A stretch of 64,000 nt of DNA, from contig NHNY01000025.1 in the NCBI GenBank assembly GCA_002786065.1, forward strand, positions 292,973 to 356,972. The letters are read 5' to 3'. The notes under the pieces are model-generated. The model worked only from the letters and a program-made list of their open reading frames with translations. It searched no databases and was not told the DNA's origin. Of the stretch, positions 11,205 through 19,963 are shown one piece after another. The stretch is from Microcyclospora pomicola (lineage: Eukaryota > Ascomycota > Dothideomycetes > Capnodiales). The stretch's first letter is position 1. Every line of letters begins with the position of its first letter. The translations under genes and the position numbers were made by a program.

Positions 11205-11456
11205 GCTTGAAATGTTCGGTTTCGGGTCTGGATGTCGAAAAATCATAAAGCGCCCGGAGCTCCGAACTTTGCTGCGAATGGGGGCGGGGCGGGATGGCAG
11301 ATTTAGCGTCGCTTCAGCCGGCTCTTGTGGGTGCGAGCGGACCACGACGACACGGAGACCCGCCGGCGGGATCGAAGCCATCTTCTGCTGCCTCCTCCCT
11401 CTCCTGCCCTTGTCTTTCCCCTGACATGTCGCTGGCTTCATCACACGGCTTCCGCA
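11205..11456. promoter_or_regulatory. Short divergent promoter region
   Basis: Only 252 bp separate the LSM7 start codon from the ATG of the regulator on the opposite strand, so both 5' untranslated regions and core promoters must fit here. No TATA box is obvious. A GC-rich block (ggggcggggcggg) lies near 11281-11293. Confidence 0.55.
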
Positions 11457-13631
11457 ATGGACCCCGCGACGACGACGGCGACGGCGACGATGACATCGAC
11501 CGCGACTGCGACATCCATAGCGGTCCCCACCGGCTTCTCCGATCTCCTCGCCTCCAGCTCCGCCTCCAACGGCAACAAACGTAAACGAAGTCCCAGTTCG
11601 GCCGCCGCGCTGCCACTGTCGGCCCCGCCGGCCAAGACGAGCAAAACCTCCAGCAGCCAGCTGAGCATCAACTATCTCGCGCGCCAGTCGCCGGAAGATC
11701 TCCCGCTGCTGAACAAGGACGATACGCTGCCGCACCTGCTGAATCTCCTCGCCGCTTACAGCAATGTGCTCGACCGGCATGAGTCGATGGCCTCGAACCT
11801 GGGCGCGCGGCCGCTGGGCCCCATCCTGATCAAACGCTTCGAACGCTGCTTCGATGCGCCGCCGCAAGTGGTCGCGTCGCACCAACGCGGCTCCAGCGGG
11901 GGACATGACGACTCGGCACATCATATCACGTGGTTGGAGGTGATTGAGTTCGCGCGCTCGCACTCGAACCAGTTCACGTTGGGGTCCTTCTCTGAGGGTC
12001 GGAGGGTGTGTCAATTCTATTACCCGCAGAAACAGCTGCGGGTCCAGATCAGCGAGGAGGACTTTCTGTTCATCAACAGTGGACGGTGCCAGGAGCTCAT
12101 TCCACCACTGCCGATCTGGGAGGACGAGGAGAAAGAGGTGGGGGCTTGCGATGTGCTCGAGGCGAAGCTGAAGGACCTGACCAATATCGCGGACATGGTT
12201 GCCGCGAGAACGCGACAGTTGAGCCATCGCCTGAAAGGACGACGAGCAGCAATACTGGAGCGAAGGGCGGAGGGAGGGAGTGGCACACCTGCGAAGGCGA
12301 GTGCACCGCAGACAACTACGGCGCCGCCGTCTGGTACTGGTGCTTCTAGTCTGGTGGGCGCTCATGCTATGAATGGACATGGGAGGTCTAACGGCGATGG
12401 CGAATCAGGCTTTGCTGCTGTCGGTTCAGAACTATTGCGACACTTCGAGAGCCTACCACATAACCAGGGGCAAGATCGTCCATATGCGCGCAACCATTCC
12501 GTCATAGGCATGCCAGATGCTCTGGGTCATGGCGCGTATGGCAAACACATCGAGAATCACTTCCCTGATGCTGCCCACACGGGCAATCTCTTCTCAGCTA
12601 CTTCATCACTCTCACCTGGCCCTCCCAACATAGCCACCGCGGATGCCATGAATTATCCATCACACGAGGTGGGCCAGTCAAGCCGACAGTCAGTCAGCGG
12701 TCAGGCCAGCGGCAGTCATCGCCCTTCGTCAAGTACGGGCGGCCAGAACCATAGCAACACCCCGAACAAACATAACTTCAGCCGACCACTACCGCCAGCC
12801 CTTGAAAGCAGTCAGCCATACCGGCCGCTCTGCCAAGCAAACATGGACGGTCTCGCTCGAGGAGCTCGTGTCCTCCCGCCCTGTGACCGATGTCGCCGCC
12901 TACGTATGGACTGCGTTAAGAACCTCACCTCGTGCCAAGGCTGTACGAAGAAACACGCCCGCTGCCACTGGCGGGACGTCACGCGCGACGAGCTCAGCGC
13001 GCTTACACAGAATGTGGAAGCCGCGTTTGAAGCCGGTTCCACGAACGGCTACACGCTGAACGGTAGCGAGCAAGGCATTAGCGAAGCCGAGGAGAGTGAG
13101 GATGACGATAGCAACCCGCTGGAGGATCTGGAGGCGTTGGAGGAGAAAGAAGAGCAAGAGCGCGAGCATGAGATTCGCGAGAATGAGGAAGGGCTACGGA
13201 ATGCCAAGGAGCTGGTTCGTCAGGCTTGGGAAGATGGGCTTCGCGGCGATCAGCCTGCGCAGACTCCTGTACCGGTTGGAGACAGGGGCACGCCACGGGA
13301 TGAGTCTCAGCCGGGTGCTGCTACCGTCGTGCTTCCTGAGACGGCGCCGGTCGGTCTTCAGCCAGCGACGCAAGAGCCACATCTCCACACCGATCCAAGT
13401 ACAACGACAAGTACCGTCCTGACCTCGACAGACTCAGCTCCAACAGCAAGCAACGCCGTGGCAACGACAGACGCCGCGACCATCACCCCCACAGTCGAAT
13501 CCGATAGCGCACTCGCGCCAACCAGACCGGCCGGCTGGACAAGCCTCTCCCATCCCCAACCTCCGACACAAATCAATGCTCCATCGACATACGGAGGTTT
13601 TCGTCCCGTCAACGAGCCGATTCGGCAATGA
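11457..13631 (+). CDS. Regulator with internal Zn(II)2Cys6 cluster (724 aa)
   Basis: Single exon. I take the ATG at 11457 (MDPATTTATATMTSTAT) because the frame upstream of it has only non-ATG starts. A conserved-looking N-terminal region (about residues 60-285) has leucine-rich helices and a QFTLGSFSEGRRVCQFYYPQ segment, then long Ser/Gly/His-rich stretches. A six-cysteine cluster lies at about residues 476-503 (CDRCRRLRMDC, then CQGC and a last Cys), spaced C-x2-C-x6-C-x6-C-x2-C-x6-C, as in fungal zinc-cluster DNA-binding proteins. An acidic Glu-rich helix follows (about 545-595), then a Thr/Ala/Pro-rich tail. The cluster is usually near the N-terminus in this class, so its internal position is unusual, and no fungal_trans domain is evident. 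It is probably nuclear; targets are unknown. Confidence 0.85.
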   Translation: MDPATTTATATMTSTATATSIAVPTGFSDLLASSSASNGNKRKRSPSSAAALPLSAPPAKTSKTSSSQLSINYLARQSPEDLPLLNKDDTLPHLLNLLAAYSNVLDRHESMASNLGARPLGPILIKRFERCFDAPPQVVASHQRGSSGGHDDSAHHITWLEVIEFARSHSNQFTLGSFSEGRRVCQFYYPQKQLRVQISEEDFLFINSGRCQELIPPLPIWEDEEKEVGACDVLEAKLKDLTNIADMVAARTRQLSHRLKGRRAAILERRAEGGSGTPAKASAPQTTTAPPSGTGASSLVGAHAMNGHGRSNGDGESGFAAVGSELLRHFESLPHNQGQDRPYARNHSVIGMPDALGHGAYGKHIENHFPDAAHTGNLFSATSSLSPGPPNIATADAMNYPSHEVGQSSRQSVSGQASGSHRPSSSTGGQNHSNTPNKHNFSRPLPPALESSQPYRPLCQANMDGLARGARVLPPCDRCRRLRMDCVKNLTSCQGCTKKHARCHWRDVTRDELSALTQNVEAAFEAGSTNGYTLNGSEQGISEAEESEDDDSNPLEDLEALEEKEEQEREHEIRENEEGLRNAKELVRQAWEDGLRGDQPAQTPVPVGDRGTPRDESQPGAATVVLPETAPVGLQPATQEPHLHTDPSTTTSTVLTSTDSAPTASNAVATTDAATITPTVESDSALAPTRPAGWTSLSHPQPPTQINAPSTYGGFRPVNEPIRQ

Positions 13632-13842
13632 ACAACAATACTTCACTTTCTAAGTTGACATGTCATGGCAAACCTAGCTTTGTTCGGGCTCCACATTTGT
13701 ACATACCTACCTTATCTTCTGCTATCTTTCTTTGCCCAATGTCTTGATGACGACGACGATGACTCGTGGGACCTTGCTGACAGGCGGCTTCTTATGTCAG
13801 GAGTTGATATCTAAAGTACATACAAAGTAAGGTACAGATATG

Positions 13843-14000
13843 AACCTCCTTCCGCTACCTGTCTACACAACAGCGCGCTTGAGCTGTGCTTTGGTCTTCG
13901 TGCTTGTGCTGCTTGTGTATCTAGTAACCTCCGCCACCTGTCTACACAAAGGCGCGCTTGAGCTGTGCTTTGGCCTTACGTGCTTGTGGGTTTTGTGTCT
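13843..14000. repeat. Two ~80-bp imperfect tandem copies
   Basis: The block beginning aacctcc and containing ctgtctacacaa then gcgcgcttgagctgtgcttt occurs at 13843 and again at 13926, with a few substitutions and small indels. It lies about 210 bp after the stop of the zinc-cluster regulator. Confidence 0.75.
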
Positions 14001-14216
14001 CTCCCTCGCTCGGTGCTGTGTCGGGATGCGCTGCAATGATCCAACGTTCGATAGCTGTATGCTCGTCTCTCCCTCGCTCGTGTGCTGTGTGGTGATGCGC
14101 CGTGACGATCTAAGGCCGCGTTTTGCAGCTGTATGCTCGTCTCTCCCTCGCTCGTGTGCTGTGTGGTGATGAGCTGTGGCGACCTACGGCAGCTCTCGAA
14201 AGCTGCATGCTCGTAG
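14001..14216. repeat. Three ~70-bp imperfect tandem copies
   Basis: The unit starting ctccctcgct, followed by tgctgtgt and a gctgtatgctcgt-like end, recurs at 14001, 14069 and 14143 (spacing 68 and 74 bp). The third copy is the most diverged at its end. It directly follows the ~80-bp duplication and looks like minisatellite expansion. Confidence 0.75.
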
Positions 14217-15393
14217 ACCAGATGCTGTACTGCTGCATCTTGAACCTCTGAATGCTGTACTTGCTATCTCGTGTGCTGCGTACACTTATCGCATCTACAT
14301 TCCACATGACTAATAAGCTGAGCTTCGCCTCTACAGCTGTAGAACTACGCCCTGCCGTGACTGGCGACCGGTGTCTGGACGCCCATGCACTCCAAGCCTT
14401 ACCTGCATTGTCCGGTATGCGGCGTACTGCCTTCGCGCCGGTGGTCACGCTACCTGTTGCTACAAGCTCTACTACTGCCGTACCTCCATGCCGTCTGTCG
14501 AGGCCGATAGTGGTCACATTCCTGGCGGATACAGCACCCGCACAGGTAGTTGTACACGTCGTCCGGCCCCGCGAGGTCGAGACAACACACTCGACGCCGT
14601 GAACGATCACGTTGTGTGCGGTGCCTACTTGACCTACTTGAAACGGGTGTGCGTGGCTGTGGGTGAGTTCTAGGTCATGAGCGTGTGGCGAAGCGGCGGG
14701 TACGTCGGCCAAGCCGCACATCTGGTGAAGTCTAGACTAGATTCCAGGCGTGTATGGGGCTATTGCGGCTACTGTTGCAACGAAGGGTAGGCAAGTTTTT
14801 CATGGCTGCAGACATGCGGCGATACGGAAGGGCACCGTCCCTTGTGAAGGGTGAGCGATCTCGATCTTTTTCACCTGTGCTTCCCTTCAGGCGTACGCCC
14901 TTTGCTCCTCCAAAGTGCGGGGACGATCTGGTGTTACAGATCTGGGCAAGTACACACAGATACCACGCCTGGCAGGACCCCGCCGGTGATGTCGCGGGAT
15001 GAGAAAGACAGCGTTGTACGGCCATGGCATGACATGGCAGAAAAGTCCAGTCATGGGATATGGTGCCGAATTATTCAGCATGTCCATATGCGAGATACTC
15101 GGACTTAGAAGATTCTATGCAGGTTCAATCGGCTCGTCTTACCCATGGACGACGCCATGTCGCTACTAGTGCGCCATCAGGATCGTCTTTGTGCTACACC
15201 TGCAGCGACAAGTCTGGCCGGAGAAGTTAGCAACCACTCGGGTGATTTGATTGACGGGATCTATCAAGTCCATAACGACATCTTGGCCTCATGAACGTGC
15301 TTGGCCCAGCCAGAATGGATGTGGAGATGGTACTGTATGTTTCAGATCCGCCCGCTTTGAGCACATTGAGAACGAGGCAGAGAAGCCAGGAGC

Positions 15394-15429
15394 TGATCAG
15401 TCTTCTGATCAGTCTTCTGATCAGTCTTC
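15394..15429. repeat. 12-bp unit, three perfect tandem copies
   Basis: TGATCAGTCTTC is repeated three times without change. Each unit contains the palindrome TGATCA. No gene spans it convincingly. Confidence 0.85.
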
Positions 15430-17467
15430 TGAGCATTTCTGTTCCGACTAGGGCAGATGTTGTTGGTTCCTCAGCACTGATTGGACCATCAGCATGCATT
15501 GCCAAGAGATATCCAGTTCTTCAAGCAGAGGTGTTGGTTATTCTTGTCCTCGAACGAAGTGTCCGTACACTTCACCGGCCTGGAGAAGATGACATTCAGA
15601 CAACTGCTGGCCATCCTTTCCTTTCTTCTGAGAAGCATATACAATATCGTGAGACAGTGACTGCGACAGTGTCATGAGGACAAGACGTCGTGTGAGAACA
15701 GCACTAGCTCGCCCCAAAATCCACATTCGCGGACCGGACCGCCGGTCTCAAACACCGACAAGTCACATCACTTCAAGCCTCCAACAACTACATGTATTTT
15801 CTTCACTGATGACTCCATTGGAGGATTTGATCGCCATGGCATGTAAATAAATCGACGCGTATGGGATATTGCACGCCAATGCTACCGCCTGAGCGGTGCA
15901 CGATAGGTACGTCTGCTGAGTTGGGACTGAGCTCGTGAAAGCCCTATTTCCCGGGATGGAATGTGTAGAGACGCACCTCGCCTCTAGATACTTGTCGGGT
16001 CGCCACTGGCAAGGTCTAATTAACCGCGGTGACCCGGCACTGCATGAAATGTGGTTACACTTTACAACACAGCAGAAAGTCTATTGTACATCGCAAGTGT
16101 TGAACATATGCTGGCCATCGAAGGAAAGCAGCATTACGTGGCACTGTAGTCAAAAAAGAAGTGGCATGATGAACTCCGCAAGATAAGCATTGCTTTTGGG
16201 TACATTACGCGGTTCAGCATCTGATTGTTCCGCAGCGTAGCAAAAAAACTCCACCAATGTACTTGAAGTCACTGGAGCAACATTCAGAGTCACGTCAGAT
16301 GTTCTCGGGTCTCAATCCGTCGGCGCATATCAGACGTGATGCCCTCATAGCCGCCCACAGAGTCTAAATATGCTCCTTCCAGTTCGAGATCGGTTTGCGC
16401 AACCATGCTCGACCTTTAATCGCCCAGTCGGAGGTATTCTTACGCTGGCCGATAGGTCATGGAGATGGCGGGTACAGAGCACTCACAGCACAGATGATCA
16501 TCAAAACACCAACACGGCTTATGCAGACCTGTGTGCCGTTGCTTGTGATAGCACAGGCACACATGCTCTACATGTTCTGCGCATGGTCGCCTAGCAGATG
16601 AACCCCTTGACATAATCGATGCCACGACCTTGAGCTCTGTACTCAAGCATCCTGATAGCAATCGAGGAAGTCAATTCGATCCTGGACAAGGGCATGCGGA
16701 TGCTTTTGGCGTCGGGAGCTTCTCTCCACCATACGAGATGCGTGCAGTACCATGTGGGCGCCCCACTCTGGCGGAACCCTCTCCTGGCCCGTGGCACATA
16801 CCGATGTAGCTTGCCCCATAATGTTCTCCGCTTCCGCTGCAAGATCTCTTGCGACTTCACACAGTCCAACCTCAGCATCCCTTGTTTCTACACGCTCTCG
16901 TGGAATTTTCGGGTTTTGAAACAAGTCTTTCACGCTTTGGTAGGCACAGCTCATTCCAACTCGGAGTCGTTCGCCGCACTCCCTTGCAGCATACGTCAGG
17001 AACCAGATCGGCCGTCGAACGTCGGCCACGTTCTGGAGAACACATCTCCACGGTTCTTCGAGACCGGTCCTGACATTTGTAATTACGTGTCGCTCAAGCG
17101 TAACTTGACCAGTGGCTGCACGTGTCGCTGCACCCTTACAGCATCTCGGTACCAGAATCGACCTCACGATGGCATGTGGGTAAGAGGCCTCGACTACCGA
17201 GTTGTTTCACCAAGGTTCGTCTGTCATCTCTCTTACATCCCGATCGAATCTGGTGCATGCCTGCTTTGGATAGAAAAGGTCGCCCACATCCCTAGCTAGT
17301 TAGCCACAGCTCCATCAATCGGTCCACCTCCTGTCTCTACCGTTTCCCTGCGTCTTTGCCGTTCATTCCACTTCCCAACGCGCCACTTCATAGGTACGTT
17401 TTGCGATCGAAGATGGCAAGAGGATTAAGCTTGGTTACTGACTGTGATAGTTTCTCGGGACGACACA

Positions 17468-18901
17468 ATGGCGACGCAATTCCCTTCTGCTCGCCATCGC
17501 TTCATGCACTTCTCTAGACCCAGTGTTCAGTACCTGGAAGGAAAGGCTATGCATCACAGCTCCTTTGAAACCTCCGCCGCCAGTCCTTCGTTGCATGACC
17601 AAAGCAGACGCTCCTCGTTGGCCTTCTCTACACTATCAGAGCCTTCCAGTGCGGGGTCCTCAGGCGGATCAATATCGCAGCCTGTGACGCCCATCAACGC
17701 TGGTCATCTTGAGATGCATTGGTCTGAATCTGTACCACCATTCGTTCCGGAGGTTGCTACCTTTCACAATTCTGCGCCTCTTCTCCAGGTTCCTTTTCAA
17801 AAGCGAGGGTTTGGACCTGAACACGGACTGAGTGATTTTCCTTTTTACGGTCCATCGTTCCCGTTGGAGGGTCACGGACATTACGGCCATCAGCCGGGCG
17901 TACTGTCGTCGAATGCGAGGCCACAAAACGGTTTGGTACCTTCCAGCTCAAGACACTCTAACGATACGAGGACTACACTCTACCACCAGAATGAATCTCT
18001 CGAGCAAGATATGCTCAATGCAATGCTTGGTGGACCCAACGGCACCCCCGGACATCTGCTTCCAAGTTCGGACAATTTGAGCGGGTTGACCGTCAACGAA
18101 TACGACCCTGTCCCGGAAGGCTTTTATCACACTTTCGGCAGCACTGTAGAGACTACATCAGGTCTTTCGTTCGATACCTACCATGGATCTGCCGGTCTCA
18201 TCGATCATGAACGCAATGCTCAAATGAATTTCGATCACGGAGGACATGCGCCAGAGTCTTTTCCAACACACAATCTGATCGACAATTGCTTCGGCTTTTC
18301 CCAGGAACGGATCTGTGAAGATGTTAGCGAAGAGAAAAGTGGTGTATCTTCTCCTACATCAATATCTCCTCTGCCATCCCGAAGAGCACCCAGACGGCGG
18401 GCAAGAAACAATGTCTCGCGTCAAGTCTACCATGTAGGTAGTGAGTCGGCGCCAATCGAGGTTGTCGATGAGGCTCAGCTCTCGGGAGGAGATGATGGCC
18501 AGCCAAGGATTCCACGCATACGTGGCACTCGCAAACTGCACTTTTGCAAGTGGATCGACGAGGATGGCAAACAATGTGACGGTCGCTTTGAGCGCAGTGA
18601 GCATCTCAAGCGCCATTACGGCAAGCATAGCAGCGAACGTCCCTTTGCTTGTCGTCTCCCAGGATGCACGAAGCGAATCCAGCGCGGCGACAACGCCGGC
18701 GACCACTTCAAGTCGCATCTGAAAGGTCCACGCCCTGGTCAACGAAACAGTCACTTTGAATGGCCTGATCTACAGAGCAGCATCCGCAGCAGCTTCGAGC
18801 CCAAGGTCGCCGAGAAGCTGTGCAAGAATATTCGACGTTGGATTCTTCAGAATCACGAAGGCGAGTCCCAACGCAAATACCTCACGCGCGGCCAAGTATG
18901 A
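17468..18901 (+). CDS. C2H2 zinc-finger transcription factor (BrlA-like, tentative)
   Basis: Single exon of 477 codons from ATG 17468 (MATQFPSARHRFMHFSRP); the in-frame extension upstream has no ATG. The first 340 residues are Ser/Pro/His-rich and probably disordered, with a basic PSRRAPRRRARNN stretch. Two adjacent C2H2 fingers lie at about residues 359-417. The first contains CDGRFERSEHLKRHYGKH; the second has C-x4-C-x12-H-x3-H spacing (CRLPGCTKRIQRGDNAGDHF). A short conserved-looking tail follows. The paired-finger layout with EHLKRH and R-x-DN helices resembles fungal developmental regulators such as BrlA, but the match is from memory and the orthology is uncertain. A 3.8-kb gene-poor upstream region would suit a developmentally regulated gene. 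Confidence 0.85.
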   Translation: MATQFPSARHRFMHFSRPSVQYLEGKAMHHSSFETSAASPSLHDQSRRSSLAFSTLSEPSSAGSSGGSISQPVTPINAGHLEMHWSESVPPFVPEVATFHNSAPLLQVPFQKRGFGPEHGLSDFPFYGPSFPLEGHGHYGHQPGVLSSNARPQNGLVPSSSRHSNDTRTTLYHQNESLEQDMLNAMLGGPNGTPGHLLPSSDNLSGLTVNEYDPVPEGFYHTFGSTVETTSGLSFDTYHGSAGLIDHERNAQMNFDHGGHAPESFPTHNLIDNCFGFSQERICEDVSEEKSGVSSPTSISPLPSRRAPRRRARNNVSRQVYHVGSESAPIEVVDEAQLSGGDDGQPRIPRIRGTRKLHFCKWIDEDGKQCDGRFERSEHLKRHYGKHSSERPFACRLPGCTKRIQRGDNAGDHFKSHLKGPRPGQRNSHFEWPDLQSSIRSSFEPKVAEKLCKNIRRWILQNHEGESQRKYLTRGQV

Positions 18902-19273
18902 TGAGCATCAGCGATTCATTGTTGCTGTTGACGTTATGACGCCGAGTTCTGCGGTCCGAAGGCACAGGTGACATCTTGCCATGGCCTTGGCCGACCTCAA
19001 CTTCGAATGTACTACTAGTCAGGGTGGGCTGCGCATCTTTAATTGGAGTGATGAGAAGAGCAAATATCAGTCCACTGGCATGAATCTTTGCAGGAGGGAT
19101 TATAATATCAGCAAAAGGACATCAAGGCGGTCAAGTCTTTTGCATTTTTCGGGGTCATGGTGACGGATGGTCGCAATGGTGGCTGCATAACTCGATGCAT
19201 TGATTGCCACTGTTCCAGCAGATGGCCAGAAAGTTCAAGTAAGGTATTCAGGCATGGATTTAATGCAAAACTC

Positions 19274-19308
19274 GATCATCGCCACGATGATCATGTATGG
19301 TATCATAC
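19274..19308. repeat. Two adjacent small inverted repeats
   Basis: GATCATCG-CCA-CGATGATC (19274-19292) is a perfect 8-bp stem with a 3-nt loop. It is followed at once by GTATG-GTAT-CATAC (19295-19308). They could form hairpins in RNA or be a palindromic protein site. They lie 370 bp beyond the C2H2 stop codon. Confidence 0.6.
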
Positions 19309-19898
19309 AAGTCTCTCTCCTCGGCGTTGCTCGCATGTCGTTAAGCCACTCGTAATATCCAGTCAGTCGACTCTCCAGCCATGTCACCTTCCGTCATCGC
19401 GCTCCCCACGATCGACGAAAGTCCCGCGCCGCGGCCCTGCAAGTTAGCTCTAGTTCACGCCCAAAGGTACGAAATCGTGGGCGATGTTCGTTCAGCAGCT
19501 TTGGACGATTCCCATGCAATGCGCCAGTTATCATGCATGTAGGTTTCAGTGGATATGCAATTGAAGAAGCTCTTCGTCACTAACACCATAATTTGCCGCT
19601 GCAGCACGTCGATTGTTCGCTGCGTTGGAGTGTCACTGGCCGGCACCCGCGCGCTAGGACTCCGCGCTACGCCAGTGGCCAGATTTTGCTTGGACCCACG
19701 ATGGTGCTACAGATAAGGTCCACGTCGCTGGTAGAACCATACTTGTACTTATATCGCCGTCTTGCTCACTCCTGTTGATTCATTCCTGGGAGCTTCAACC
19801 CTATTGCTTTTGATGCAACGCGAAGTAGAAGAAGAAGCCCTACTACGACAAGCCGGACGGACCCACTCTAATTATCACTCCCCCACGCCGTTCCAGAC

Positions 19899-19921
19899 AC
19901 AACCACAACCACAACCACAAC
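19899..19921 (+). repeat. ACAACC microsatellite in 5' leader
   Basis: Nearly four copies of ACAACC end 42 bp before the choline kinase start codon. The run lacks G and T, so in the mRNA it would be an unstructured CA-rich leader. Confidence 0.7.
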
Positions 19922-19963
19922 TCTGCTACAAGATAGGATCGATCCTGTCCAGCGCACGGCACC

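Larger units (their letters stand above)
13632..17467. other. 3.8-kb gene-poor region upstream of C2H2 gene
   Basis: No supported coding gene. It holds two minisatellite-like blocks (13843-14216), a 12-bp triplication (15394-15429) and many overlapping short frames on both strands. The right end is the 5' region of the C2H2 regulator, including a possible 5'-UTR intron (about 17395-17450, gtacgt...gatag). A minus-strand frame at 16643-17167 has a protein-like C-terminal half but no recognisable homology. Confidence 0.5.
18902..19963. other. spacer before choline kinase
   Basis: No gene is supported. It contains two adjacent inverted repeats (19274-19308), a 7-bp inverted repeat pair enclosing a GC-rich segment (19634-19640 with 19671-19677), and the choline kinase 5' region with a CCACAA-type repeat. 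Confidence 0.55.

Noticed and set aside
10659-12380. 573-codon minus frame spanning LSM7 and the start of the neighbouring gene
   Set aside because: It is the LSM7 frame read through its introns and past its ATG into antisense of the zinc-cluster regulator. Only the spliced LSM7 part is real.
14110-14721. 203-codon minus frame
   Set aside because: Overlaps the minisatellite, competes with frames of similar length on the plus strand, and shows no domain or splice support.
15291-15677. 128-codon plus frame across the 12-bp repeats
   Set aside because: Its apparent Leu/Ile/Ser repeat comes from the microsatellite. There is no other support.
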